A stretch of 64,000 bases of DNA from Phyto melanocephala (lineage: Eukaryota > Arthropoda > Insecta > Diptera > Rhinophoridae). The stretch covers positions 113,125,128 through 113,189,127 of the forward strand of contig OW799234.1 of NCBI GenBank assembly GCA_941918925.1, in the 5' to 3' direction. The position numbers and the translations under genes were made by a program. The notes under the pieces were generated by a model. That model saw nothing but the letters and a program-made list of their open reading frames with translations. It made no database searches and was not told the DNA's origin. Positions 48,291 to 59,675 of this stretch are shown one piece after another. Within the stretch, counting starts at the first letter, position 1; each line of letters opens with the position of its first letter.

Positions 48291-49639
48291 AGTAATATAT
48301 TTAGTATTTTTTTTTAGCTACAATAAGCTAGTGTTCGAAGTATGATACTTATTATGAAACGTAAACCCTTACAACATCGTCAATATTACTTTTAAGTATT
48401 TTTAAAAATTCTTCTTAATTTATTTAAGATATTGTATACATAAGAATTACTAATAGTAATCGACCAAAAAATAAAATTTTATTTAATTATTAATTGACCA
48501 CTTTTGCAAATGTCAAACTGCTAATCTAAATATGAACAATTTAGTGAATACCAATGATTTATTAATGTTAGTGCCACGTTAAACCTAAAAAGAAATAGGT
48601 CATTTATCAGCGAAACTTATAAATTTATCGGAAATTTTTTTTGAATAGTTCATATTGCCAATAATTAACCCCTATATTCATAAAAGTTTAAATGAGTTAT
48701 ATATGTATGTATCAAGGAATAATGTTATATTCAGCTCGGCAACAAACACAACAATTAAAAAACACATGCAATTTGTTTTTGTATATATGCCTGTTGATGT
48801 CACACAACTTTCTTCGTTAATTTAGTAATTTTTTTAAAATTTTACTTTAACTTTTTTTCTCGTTTTGGAAATTTCTAAAACATTTTATACATTTCATAAA
48901 TCGTAGACATTTTATAAATCATAGACCAAAAATAAAATAAATAATTTTGATTTATGCAGACACGTTATCAAAATAAAACTTGGCACTTCTCGTGAATGCT
49001 TAAAAAAACAATTAGCTGATTGGATGTGAGCACTTTATCTCCTATTTTTATTAAAAAATTTTCATAAAATATACTTTAAATACATTTTATTTTTTTTATG
49101 AATTTGAGCCTTAGTGTTTAAAGATAATCGAACATGAAACAAATTTTCTATTCGATCCATGTACTTAAAATTTTGCGATTAGTAGCAGGAATAATATACA
49201 TAAATAAAAACTATAAAAAATCGAAATATTTGCAGTGCATACTTTTGTTTAATAAAGCTACCTTTTTTATATAAAATACAATTTAATAAATTTCAATGTT
49301 TATATCAGATCTTACCAACAAACCAGGGATACTTTTTATCCAAATATAAAAGTTTTTTTATTATTAAGAACTATAGGCATATAATTTTCTAATTCAATGA
49401 CAAATAAATATCACAAATTTATGAATACTTTTAAAATAATCGTAAACAATAATCAAATTAATTTAAGATAAAATATTTTCCTAAATGTATGCTATCATTT
49501 ATACAATATTTGTTAACCAAAACAAATGCTTGCTGGTAGTGGCAATAGAAATAAACAAAAAACAAATAAAATAGATTTAAAAATTTTTTTTAAAAGAAAT
49601 ATATTTCTATAGACAAATATTTTATTTTAAACGTACGCG
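48291..49639. other. unassigned AT-rich sequence
   Basis: No coding or repeat signal recognised. Confidence 0.4.
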
Positions 49640-50490
49640 TACAATACATTTGTAATCGAACAACGATATATCGCAAACATGTACCCACAACAAAACATAC
49701 TCATCCTCATACACACAAAAGGCAAACAGCATTCTAGGAATACAATTATTTTTTAACAAATAAGAAAAACAAATAAACACATACACACACAAGCCGTCAT
49801 AAAAATACTATTGCACACTTGTACACAGCCATACAAATCAAATGCAAAAATAAACTTTTTAAATAAAACAAGAAAAGAAAGAAAAAGGAATTAAAAGGCA
49901 CACATCAACAATCGCACAGCGAAGAAAGAAGTAAAATCTTCAAAACGAATTTACAGCATCTGCAGCAACAACAGTAGCAATAATGATGACAACAATAAGT
50001 TTACAAGAAAGCACACAGCAGTTTTGAGCACAGTCACGATGCTGATGACAATGAGAGTAGATACAAACTTTGAGAGGAAGTCTAATGGAAAAAGAATTAT
50101 CAGAAGAAAAGCAAAGAAGTTAAAAAAAAAATAAAAAAAAAATAAAGAAACCCTACTTGCATAGTCAAGGAAAAGGAATAAGGAAAGAAATAAGAATAAT
50201 AGATATAAAAAGACAAACAAATGAATAAAAACTAAACTAAGAAATAAAATTAAAGACAAAAAACATAGAATTTCAATTACAACAATGAAAATGAAGACAC
50301 AACAAGACCAATGCACATGAACAACTGTGAAGTCAGCAGTAGACAAACTTAAGCTACCAATTACAGTATAAGGAAAAAAATATATAGCCATGCAGTTTTC
50401 TTTTATTGAAGGATGTTTAGAAAATTCCACAATATTAAGCCACTTCACAAATATTTCAATAAGATAAATATATAAGAATTGCATTCTGAA
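49640..50490 (+). other. A/C- and purine-rich tract, possible untranslated exon
   Basis: The + strand changes from mixed A/T to A-dominated with CA and AG clusters (ACAACAACAGTAGCAATAAT, CACACATCAACAATCGCAC). That composition is common in long 5' untranslated exons of flies. No open frame with gene-like composition exists; the 177-codon minus frame at 49951-50484 is the T-rich antisense. No splice sites or promoter can be fixed by eye. Confidence 0.3.
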
Positions 50491-50761
50491 GTTAATTTGG
50501 TAAATAATTAATTTGGTAAATATAGGTGGCGCTTCTTAAACAATTTATTTTTCCACAACATTGATCGGTTCAAACATTTTTTTTACCCTTACAGCAAAGC
50601 ATGGCGAGTAAAGAAAAATCTTCTTCATAGATATCTTTAGTTAAACTATACACCTAGTAAGTGTCAAAGGGCAACTTCAATATAATTTGACCTGATGTTA
50701 ATTTTTTATATCAATCAAACTGCTAACAAAATAAAAGATATTGCATTGAGCGCCTAATGTA

Positions 50762-52060
50762 TTATTTTTTTTTTTGTTTTTTTAATATACAACACTCAGG
50801 GGATGTCCCCTATTCATGCATACAGTATGTTGGTATCAGGAAAATAGGTTATGGGTAGGAGGAGAAAGGGATTAGTGTTGGTGGGCATTTGCTTTAAATT
50901 TTTCCAGATTGTAAGTGGCTGGAAAAACTTCAGCGGGGAGTCTGTTCCACCTACGAACAGTGTGTAGTTCGATCCACTGGCCAATCGACCACATATGGGT
51001 GTGCACTTCTGGAAAAACGAGCATTACGTGCAAAATTGCGGTTCTCAGGATCAAGTTTTCTTATCTCATCGAAGCATATTCCATTGTAATATCGATATAA
51101 CAGTGAAACACAACCCACATGGCGATAGTGTTCGAGAGAGTCAATAGAGTTGGTTACCCTACTGTCGTTAATAAGCACCTTCGCCCTCTGCTGTACGCGG
51201 TCGAGTAACTCCAAAATATACTTTGAAGCACCGGCCCATACTTGAGAGTTGTATTCCATTTTCGGTCGGATGTAGGTGGTATAAATAACAAGAAGATCGG
51301 ATGGGGCGAAGTATTTTTTACACCGTCTTAAAAAACCGAGACACTTGAATGCTTCCTTAGAGACGAGAAAAATTTGTTCAGTCCACAGACATCGCACTGA
51401 ATGTTCATTCCCAGAACATCAAGAGCTTCCGATCCATTGATACTTATACCATCTAATAGAACAGATGAGGCAACAATATCCGGCATGTGTTTATGTATTA
51501 GTAGACAACACTGAGTTTTCCGAGGATTAAAATCCACTCTAGTCGCACGACCTCATTCATAGATGTTCATCGGATCCTGATTCAGCGTCCTATTCATGTT
51601 CCGCCTTATAGCATTTATCTCAGAAAGGCTCGGTCTATGGCTAATTGAATACGAATGGCACAAGTTGCTGTCAAGTTGTCGTAGAAGTTCGTTGAGAAAT
51701 ATGAGAAATAGAGTCGGAGATAAAACGGGGCCTTACGGTACCCATGAATCGATTTGGAACTCGTTGGATGTGATCCCATCTATAACAACTCGCGACCACT
51801 AAGAAAATTCGATATAAAAAAATAAAATTTATCACCGACACCAAAAGCAACAAATTTCGATAGTAGTGCACAATGCCAGACTCTATCAAACGCCTTGGAA
51901 ATATCCAGAGCCAACACCATACTTTCGCTGAAGTGGTGGATAGAATTGCACCACTTCTCTGTTAAAAAGGCTAGTAGGTCTTCCGTAGAACGTCCTCTAC
52001 GAAAGCCATATTAGCATAGCAGGTGGTTAGACTCCAAATATTGTCTGTTATTTTAAGAAA
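50762..52060 (-). mobile_element. 5'-truncated LINE (Jockey/CR1-type) with poly(A) tail
   Basis: On the minus strand a reverse-transcriptase relic ends near 50870, followed by ~80 bases of 3' UTR and a poly(A) run (T-run on + at 50764-50783). The 5' end is cut within the polymerase domain near 52050. A truncated 5' end plus a poly(A) tail is the hallmark of target-primed insertion. No target duplication was resolved. Confidence 0.8.
50872..52045 (-). pseudogene. reverse transcriptase, C-terminal two thirds
   Basis: The frames, in order from 52045 down, are YGFRRGRSTEDLLAFLTEKW; ALDISKAFDRVWH (motif A with its Asp); DSWVP*GPVLSPTLFLIFLN (motif B, where the usual Gln codon is a stop); CHSYSISHRPSL; FNPRKTQCCLLIHKH; ISINGSEALDVLGM; FKCLGFLRRCKKYFAPSDLL; YIRPKMEYNSQVWAGASK; HPYVVDWPVDRT; and RWNRLPAEVFPATYNLEKFK. 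The expected (Y/F)ADD active-site block between motif B and CHSYS is not readable, so motif C appears deleted. At least two frameshifts are also present (near 51340 and 51060). Confidence 0.85.
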
Positions 52061-52583
52061 TCAAATCAATTAAAAAAATAAAAATAAAATAAGCTTATTT
52101 TGTATGCAAATCAAGTAAAAAACATTAAGCACATATATTTCCAACTTTAATTATTTCTTTTGATATACATAGAATAATGTATACTAATAATAATAAAAGC
52201 TTTAAATAGTTAAAAGATTACCAATATAAGATATTGACGTTAGAAGATATGCTAGCTAGCGAGTGTAGTGATTATGTCGGCTCGCTTATGAAATATATTA
52301 TTAAGATGCTTAAATTTATGTCGCATAATTTTAATTGCTGTAAACAATTTTCTTCTACAAATTTCTGCAATGAAGTCTATATCTAGCAGGACAGTCAAAA
52401 GGAAGCAATAAAAAAATGTCTTATGCTTCTAAAAAATGTTTTTTAAAAGAGGAAAATTAATTTATTAAAATGTAGTTTTAATTTATAATTTATTTTCCAT
52501 ATTAGTTTTAAAGCGCTGCTATAGTAAATTAAAAATTGCTGTGATAAATTTTTAAAAATCTCGTTCAATTTGTTGTCACAACG
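52061..52583. other. unassigned AT-rich sequence
   Basis: No coding or repeat signal recognised between the LINE and family B copy B7. Confidence 0.4.
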
Positions 52584-53477
52584 TTTTTTATACCCTTCAC
52601 CCGTGGTGTACAAGCTTTGTCATTCTGTTTGTAATTTCTACAATTTTCATTTCCGACCGCATAAAGTATATATTTTCTGAAAGCTTATGAATAGATAGAT
52701 AGTAGATTAGGTCATGTCCGTCTGTTTGTCTGTCCGTGTGTTGGTTGAAATCAACTTTTATAAGCAACTATATGTTCCCCAGATCTATATATGGTGTCAG
52801 TCTTTTGAATATATCCGGTAACAAATTGCTATTGAAATTTAGCACAATCGCCTTATTACTTCTTGAGATATGAGCATATATACGCGACTGCCCCTGTTTT
52901 TTCCCACATTTTTACCAAGAAAATTTAAATTTTTAGGCATAGATAAATTTATAGGACCCTTTGCTACTATTTATAGATATAATATCCCTTTAGAGATATT
53001 CGTGAACAATTTTGGATAAAGCGGGCTCTAATCGATTAAGTTATAGGCAAAGATTTTTTTTAAATATATATTCCCAAAATTTTCAAACGAAAATCAATTT
53101 TTTTAGCTTCTAGACAACCGAGTTTAATATTTTAAAACTTGACTAGCAATATATAAGGCCCTATGAAAAAAATAAAATTCATGATGACCGCCACTACAAA
53201 ATGGCCGACAGTAAATTTATATATGAGCCAAATCTGGTATTTTAAAATGTAACTCTTTCAACCCCCACAATATGGGTATCAAATTAAAGGGCTTAACTGG
53301 TAAAATACAGATAACTACGTCCAAATTCAAAATCGAGGATGGCACTGGAAATAATAAAGAAAAAAGTCGTATAACATGAAATACAGGTTAAGCTACGATG
53401 TGAGATTTTACCTATGTACATGACGGTGAAGGGTATTATCAGCTTCGGCACGGCCCAATATAGCACTTTTACTTGTT
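52584..53477 (+). mobile_element. DINE-1-like family B copy B7, best preserved
   Basis: It begins TTTTTATACCCTTCACCCGT and ends with GACGGTGAAGGGTATTATCA (inverse of the start), a worn hairpin TTCGGCACGGCCCAA and 'ATAGCACTTTTACTTGTTG'. The CGCATAAAGTATATATTTTC and CATGTCCGTCTGTTTGTCTG blocks are present. At 894 bases this is the reference copy used here for family B. No coding capacity. Confidence 0.85.
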
Positions 53478-53840
53478 GTACGTAAAATTTTTTTTCTGCA
53501 TCAGATATAGAAGATGTTAAATTTAATACTGAGCATTTGTTCTGAAGTATATTTTACACGATCGGGCTAACAAGTCAGCTTACCTCCCAAAATGTCATCA
53601 ATATATATTTACGGAAAATCCTTAGAATGCTGCGTTTAGTCACCAAATTCCTCATTAAAAAAAAGCTTATTGACGTTACGTTCGTATAAAATATTTGGAT
53701 AAGTTTTGATCGTAAAATTAGAATTTCGCTAATTTGTTTTTTTCTGTGAGTGTGTCATGACCAAAAGTTTTATTTTGTATCACAGTAAATTTGTCATTAT
53801 GTTAACCTATATATTAGTGTGTGTAAGTAAACAAAGAAAA
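53478..53840. other. unassigned AT-rich sequence
   Basis: This is the region between B7 and the piggyBac remnant. The far end of the piggyBac element was not found here. Confidence 0.4.
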
Positions 53841-54415
53841 TAAGTTGTTTACGGTTCCATCTCTTCGTCTTCATCACTAATGAAATAGGCATCAGGTGGC
53901 ACGACTAGAACATCATATTCATCATCAACGTCATCGTTTTCCATAATATGTTAAACGGCCTCCTGAAGTCGCAAGAAATCATTTTGCCCTCTAAAGGTTT
54001 TGCGATACGCCATAAAATAAAATATATATCTGCAACGCCCATTGTCTCCAACTGGGGCAGCTTAACAAAATCTTAATTTATAAAAACCCGTTACACTTTT
54101 CTTTTTTTAAACGGTTTTACAATTATTCACACACTCTATGGAGAAAAAAGTGTTGTTACTTTTTTTTACTTTATTCAACTTTACATAAAAAAATAACAGT
54201 TCTTAAATCAACAAAGTAAACCTAATTCAATAGCGCAATTACAAAGACTAAAAACAACACTTAAACTTTCTGTGACACCTTGCAAGTTTTGTTATACATT
54301 TTCTGAACCTTTAATAAGCGATATTTGTGTTTACATTGAGAGACATAACGATTGCTTTTAGAGTTGCCATCAGTTAAACAACTGTCCTCACATGGGGACA
54401 GTGAGCGGTAATGGG
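53841..54415 (-). mobile_element. piggyBac-like element, 5' end only
   Basis: The minus-strand start at 54415 reads CCCATTACCGCTCACTGTCC and is preceded by TTAA (54416-54419), the piggyBac target site. Just inside is the inverted pair TGTCC-CCATGTGA-GGACA. About 400 bases of leader precede the coding relic. The other terminus and most of the transposase gene are missing. Confidence 0.75.
53849..54013 (-). pseudogene. N-terminus of a piggyBac-like transposase
   Basis: From Met at 54013 it reads MAYRKTFRGQNDFLRLQEAV, one stop, then HIMENDDVDDEYDVLVVPPD and AYFISDEDEEMEP before a stop near 53849. The acidic Asp/Glu-rich leader with 'VVPPD..SDEDE' is typical of piggyBac transposase N-termini, which precede the DDD catalytic domain. 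Only about 54 of the usual ~550-600 residues remain, so it has no catalytic function. Confidence 0.7.
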
Positions 54416-54507
54416 TTAAGACAATTAACAGGTAACAGTTGCCATTTATAATTATTTTATTTGTTTAATTTATTATTTATTTAATGAATCTTTTAATTTT
54501 ATAATGA

Positions 54508-55288
54508 ACTAGCCAAACCCGGCGCACGTTGCTACGCCCCTTAATGAATCGAAATGCATTCTGAATTTCTGTGCAAAGTTTCAGAAGAATCGGACCAGTG
54601 CAAGTACCTCAAAATTATAATTGTTTTAATGGGAGTGGCACTGCCCACTTTTCTAATTATGAAATTGTAAAGTCATAACAGTCCAATACGTGTGCAAAGT
54701 TTCAGAATAATCGGTCCAGTGCAAGTACCTCAAAATGATACCTTTTTTTATGGGCGTGGCACTGCCCACTTTTCTAATCACGAAATTATTTATTCCTGAC
54801 AGCTCGACATGTATGCAAAGTTTCAGAAAAATCGGTCTGGTGGAAGTACCTCAAAATTATAACCTTTTTTTATGGGCGTGGCCCCGCCCACTTTTTTAAC
54901 CACGAAATTATAAAGTCATGACAGCTTAATATGTGTGCAAAGTTTCAGAAAAATCGGTCCAGTGCAAGTACCTCAAAATTTAAACTTTTTTAGGGGCGTG
55001 GCCCCGCCCACTTTTCTAATCACGAAATTTTTTAGTCATGACAACTCGATATGTGTGCAAAGTTTCAGAAAAATCGGTCAAGTGCAAGTAGCTAAAACTG
55101 ATAACCAATTTTTTATGGGCGTGGCCCCGCCCACTTTTTTTCACCCATAAACACTTCCTGGTATGTGTACAACAATTTACCAAAGTTTAAGCCCGATCGG
55201 TTTAACAGTTTCGGAGTCTATAGCTAACACACACACACACACACACACATACATACACACACAGAGTTTCACTTTTATATATATAGAT
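54508..55288 (+). mobile_element. family C repeat with internal 121-bp tandem array
   Basis: It starts AACTAGCCAAACCCGGCGCA and ends '..TTTTATATATATAGAT' after a (CA)n run at 55228-55261. These ends are common to a widespread class of insect repeats. I leave the superfamily open (Helitron-like or non-LTR). No coding capacity. Confidence 0.65.
54571..55140 (+). repeat. five tandem units of 120-122 bp
   Basis: The phrase TGCAAAGTTTCAG starts at 54572, 54693, 54814, 54936 and 55056. Each unit also holds 'AATCGG(A/T)CC', 'GCAAGTACCTCAAAA' and 'GGGCGTGGC(C/A)CCGCCCAC'. Units are about 85-95% alike by eye. The 71-codon + frame at 54935-55150 is a product of this periodicity. Confidence 0.9.
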
Positions 55289-56051
55289 GTTATGTTGTTT
55301 TTGAAGTCACACAAAAAGGTGGGTGTGGTTGACATTAGAATTGAATGGCTTGTATTACTGTAACTTATATTATTTTCGATTTAGTATTTTAACAGACGAG
55401 ATGTTAAAGGCTGTAGAAAAATTCTTCATCGAAAAGTTAATTTATTTGTGTAAAGGCTGTATATTTTTTTTTTTTTTTTGGATTTTGGTGGATTCATTGG
55501 AGATTCTAATTTCTGTTGAACCGGTTTTATTTTTTTTATTTTTAAACGTCAAACATTATGAAACGGCAACCAAATAAAAATCAGATATGGAATACTTAAA
55601 TTAAATCTTATTTCTGCTGAGGTAAAACAAAAATTAAAAACAACTGAAGTTATATTTTTTAAAAAAATCTACAACGTATTTAAGTAAAAAAAATAATATA
55701 AAGTTTTCAAAGTGGAAGACAAAAATACTGCTAAAATAAATTAAGTTGATTTTGCAATAAATTTTTATGTTCCATCTCCGTATATATGCAAGAAAACATT
55801 TAAAAAATCCGCGAGATTAAAGTGTTGTGCTTCAAAGTTTAATTTAATAAAATCTATCAACAATTAACATACAATGTTCTAAACTAATACAAAACCTTAA
55901 CCAATACTTTATTTCTCGTACAAGTTGATTGTAAAATGGACAAATATAAAGCCATGCCCACAATATTTCAAAATATAACTCAGTTCTTATGTTTTTTTCT
56001 TTAATTCCATTAATTTTGAAGTATTATCTCTAGAGCCATTGTAATTGATTG
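55289..56051. other. unassigned AT-rich sequence
   Basis: T-rich runs near 55465-55480. The 84-codon frame at 55323-55577 has no motif. Confidence 0.4.
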
Positions 56052-56601
56052 TAAAGGGTCCGCCATATAATTTTTTTTTAAATGCTATAAAAAAAGTGTA
56101 GCTTCGGCTGTGTGGCACGTAGCGACGTCCTGTTGAAACCAAATGTTGCCAGTATCCTCTTCTTCAATTTTTGTGAACAAAAATTCGTTCAACATGGCCC
56201 GATAACGATCGCCATTGACTACGGCCACTCCTTGCTCATTTTCGAAGAAAAATGGCCCAATTATGCCTCTGGACAAAAATCCGCACCAAACAGTGACTCG
56301 TTTTGGGTGTATCGGCTTCTCAATGTATGCGTGCGTGTTTTCTTTGCCCCAAATGCGATAATTTTGCTTGTTAACATACCCGCCAAGATCAAAATGAGCT
56401 TCATCTGAAAAGATAATTTTTTTGGAAAAATCGGCCAAAGTAATGTCGCAATATTTCCCAGCGTTATTCAAGCGTATACACAACCATATTTCCGTTCAGC
56501 GGAAGGAAAAAACTAATTATATGTCAAATCAGACATGAGCTAAGTGTTACTATTCACGAAATTAGCTCTAGCTGAAAAAACGTTAAATGGCGGACCCTTT
56601 A
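56052..56601 (-). mobile_element. mariner element, subfamily with TAAAGGGTCCGCCAT ends
   Basis: The ends TAAAGGGTCCGCCATATAAT (left) and, inverted, TAAAGGGTCCGCCATTTAAC (right) are nearly identical over 19 bp. They differ from the GGTGGTT-type ends of the other mariners here. The single gene inside has lost both its N- and C-terminal parts. Confidence 0.8.
56085..56483 (-). pseudogene. mariner transposase catalytic core fragment
   Basis: A 132-codon uninterrupted frame includes KIIFSDEAHFDLGGYVNKQN (first catalytic Asp in SDEAHF), RVTVWCGFLSRGIIGPFFFE, VNGDRYRAMLNEFLF and NIWFQQDVATCHTAEATLF (second Asp). It then runs into the element end, so the third Asp block and C-terminus are absent. 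Upstream of the frame there is no DNA-binding region. It is the best-preserved transposase stretch in the window, but incomplete. Confidence 0.85.
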
Positions 56602-57779
56602 GAACTTAATTTTCGTATAAATTAACCCACATATTCATAAAATTTAAAATGAGTACGAAATGTATTTTATACTACAAATACAAAATTTTCTTAAAATATA
56701 TTTTTAAGCCTCAGGCTTAATATTTCTTTATATGTCTGTTGCTTACAATTTATTCTATACCGTTTACCAGCACATATATGTATGATTTAACGTCTTTAAA
56801 ATAATTTTTGGTTCTTCTTTTTAGAAATAACCTCAACACGAACATTGTATGCCTTCTAAATAAGTATGTGCTTCTTTGAAGTTAAGATCTAATAAAAAGT
56901 TTAAAATTATTTTAACATTATTGTCCCCATCTACTCTACCCACAAAATAAAAAACAAAAATTTTTTTTACTGGCAAATGACAGTCTGCTTACATATTGAG
57001 TGTACATTAGAGTGACCTAGAATTTTGTTTTAACTTTTCCAACTTATAACAACTTGTAAATAAACTTTTTTTAAATGTGCCGTTATGGATTTAGATCAGG
57101 ATAACAGACTTTTACTCTAAAAATTATAAAATTATCACAGCATTCAAATGGCACCACCCTAACGTAATTACTTGTATACTTACCTATACATACATACTTA
57201 CTAAACACAAAAGTCACAAAACTGTTGTCAGTGTAGATTTCGATTAAGAAACAAACATTAAATACTCTAAATTATTTTATGATCTTTATCAGGAACTACA
57301 AAGAATGATTTCATTTCATACAATTCATGTAGTTGAAATGTTAACAATTTGGTTTAATTTTCTGATTCATTGAATATCTAAACGAAATTTGTACTTAAAG
57401 TTTACTTTGTAATAGATAACAGAATAAATTTAAGCAATGCCGCTTTATACTGTTGATATACAATGAAGATTTTATCGACAACATATGCAATGAATTAGCT
57501 GAAAATATAATAGATGACTGAGATGTTTTGTAAGGAAGCTCATTGAATAACTTGAAAATTAACTTAGATTACCTTGAGATGACTATTGCAAAATATAATA
57601 GAGATTTATGGGTATGACAGAGCACTATGGTGGATTTTAAGAAAAAAGATGATAGAATAAGTGTGAATGGGTTAGTGGGGGAGATATTGAAAGCAAAATC
57701 ATAGTTAAAAATATAGTTTTCATTCTGCTAATCAGATTTGTTGGAGAACTTGTAACGATTCTTCGTAATAAAGGATAAC
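56602..57779. other. unassigned AT-rich sequence
   Basis: No coding or repeat signal recognised. Confidence 0.4.
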
Positions 57780-57954
57780 TTGAAAAACCGTGCTACCTGT
57801 TATATCGTCTGCACTCGACGATTTTTTTTATTTGCTTTTCCATTAAGTCTACTGAATTATGTTTTTTACATTAGTTCTAATAAAAAGTGCAATATTTCCT
57901 TTGAAAACATTAATATTTCCTTTTATTTTAAGATAATTGAGAGCAAGTTATATA

Positions 57955-58680
57955 AACTTAAAGCCTTGAAGAAAAGCGACATTTGCATTGCTGTTGATGT
58001 CACCCTTTGTAGCCTTAAGTTTTCCGCATTTCTCATCTTTCGTAGATGTTATATTAAAGTGAATTATGTTTTAAATGATTATACGTTAAATGGTCTGAAA
58101 CTCGTCTCCGATCTTGGAATCCTATAAGATTTAAAACTAAATTTTATTCAGCATATCTCTTTAACTGTTAGTAAAGCAAGTGCTGTCCTTGGATTCATAA
58201 AACGTTGGGGAAAGAGTTTACAGATCCATATAGTTATAACAATACAATTGTATTTTTCTCTTCTCAGTCCTATTCTTAAGTATGATTTAATAATTTTGAA
58301 TCCAACTAACAATGTTTACATTAACAGCATTGAACCTGTGCAAAAAAAGGTTTCTGTTATCTTGTCTTTATGGCTAACAGTGGAATTTGTTAAACCTGCA
58401 GCCTTAACTTTAAAAAGTCGAAGCACAATGCTAAATGTTACGGTTTGTTCTAAATTTAATAAAAGAATGTATATGCTCTGATTTCCTAATAGCGAATATC
58501 TCCTTTAATGTACCATCTCTTTCTACACATCATTTTTGTCCGCAATCAGTCAAAGTTTTCAGAACGAATTATGCCAACTTCGATCCGTTTTTAAGGACTT
58601 GTACCTAGTTCAATAAACTCTATCAACATATTGATTTTGCTTTAAATGTTAATTTTGTGATATGTAAAATAATTTAGTTT
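57955..58680 (+). pseudogene. LINE reverse-transcriptase C-terminal relic (Jockey-type)
   Basis: On the + strand the order is 'YTLNGLKLVSDLGIL', stop, 'LKLNFIQHISLTVSKASAVL' then GFIKRWGKS, 'YFSLLSPILKYDLIILNP', 'INSIEPVQKKVSVIL', 'LKSRSTMLNVTVCSKF' and, after a frameshift, 'FRTNYANFDPFLRTCTQFN'. These are the thumb and C-terminal signatures of Jockey-superfamily polymerases (pattern DLGI..D..L.F..HI; SKA...LGFIKRW; IE.VQKK). The catalytic palm is absent. Multiple stops; no poly(A) tail seen. Confidence 0.7.
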
Positions 58681-58699
58681 TGGAATAACTAATATTAAA

Positions 58700-59675
58700 T
58701 AATTTGTATGAACAGCTTTATAGTCTGTAAGGATCTAGAATCCATAGACTTAAATATATAAATTAATCTAAAAAAAATAAAAACTTTTCTTATGTAAGAT
58801 AATTGATCACTTAAATAGTCTGGAGCACTTCCCATCTTTATCTTCTTCACAAAATTTAATGTATTAAATTCTAGTCATTGTTGAATATTCAGCCATTGCA
58901 GTGTATCAAGCATTACCTTTATAGGTGTATATCTGCTGCAATTTAATATGGAACTCATAGCTTTGTTTTGAAGTTTCTGTACTCTATCTAACTGCGTTTT
59001 TGTGCAGCAAGTGTACAAATTTGTAAATCCAAATTCAAGGTGTGGTTTAATCATAGAATTGTACATATTTATTGCTGTAATAACAGACACTTTGTTCAGC
59101 ATTCTTTTAAAAAAGCCAATCTTTTTGACAAGTTTTTTACATCTATATTCAACTCGCTGTTTAAATTTTAAGTCTTTATCGGGTATAAAATCGGGATGTC
59201 TTATTTATCTCACTTTCTCAATTGCTTCATTTTTTATTTTGAAAATTGAGTTATTATTATTTATTTCCTTTAGTTTAGTTCTATTTTCATTCAAATTTAG
59301 TTTATTCATTTTCAGCCAGTTGTTTATGTTGTTTATATCAAGCGTTTTGTTACCAACACATTGCATTTCTGTATCTCCCTCAGCATATATTAAGGTGCTA
59401 TCAGCATATAAAACTATTTCGCATTTATTTATAATATTTGGCATATCGATAATATATATTATAAGCAGTAATGCTCCTAAAATAGATCCCTGTGGAACCC
59501 CAAATTTATTTCCGATTTTGTTTTCGTTATTCTATTTAGATACGATTTATACGATTTAAACCAGTCTAATTTATTCCGTTTAATGCCATACATATACAAA
59601 TTTTGAATAAATAAATCTCTATCAACAATTTCGAATGCTATTTTGAAGTCTAAGAAAATGCCATTATTTTCTTCT
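58700..59675 (-). pseudogene. second LINE reverse-transcriptase relic, opposite strand
   Basis: From 59675 down: NGIFLDFKIAFEIVDRDLF (motif A), frameshifted GVPQGSILGALL (motif B at about 59505-59470), MPNIINKCEIVLYADSTLIY (motif C, YADD changed to YADS), NNINNWLKMNKLNLNENRTK, then MLNKVSVITAINMYNSMIKP and LDRVQKLQNKAMSSILNCSR, and 'EFNTLNFVKKIKMGSAPDYL'. This is a different LINE family from the one at 50.8-52.0 kb. The YADD to YADS change alone would abolish polymerase activity, and frameshifts add to it. It lies tail-to-tail with the relic ending at 58680. Confidence 0.8.

Noticed and set aside
49951..50484. 177-codon minus frame rich in Leu/Phe, suggesting a membrane protein
   Set aside because: The hydrophobic composition is what the antisense of an A-rich tract gives. 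There is no conserved motif and no signal of codon preference.
59002..59559. 185-codon + frame, the longest in the window
   Set aside because: It is antisense to a recognisable LINE reverse-transcriptase relic on the minus strand.
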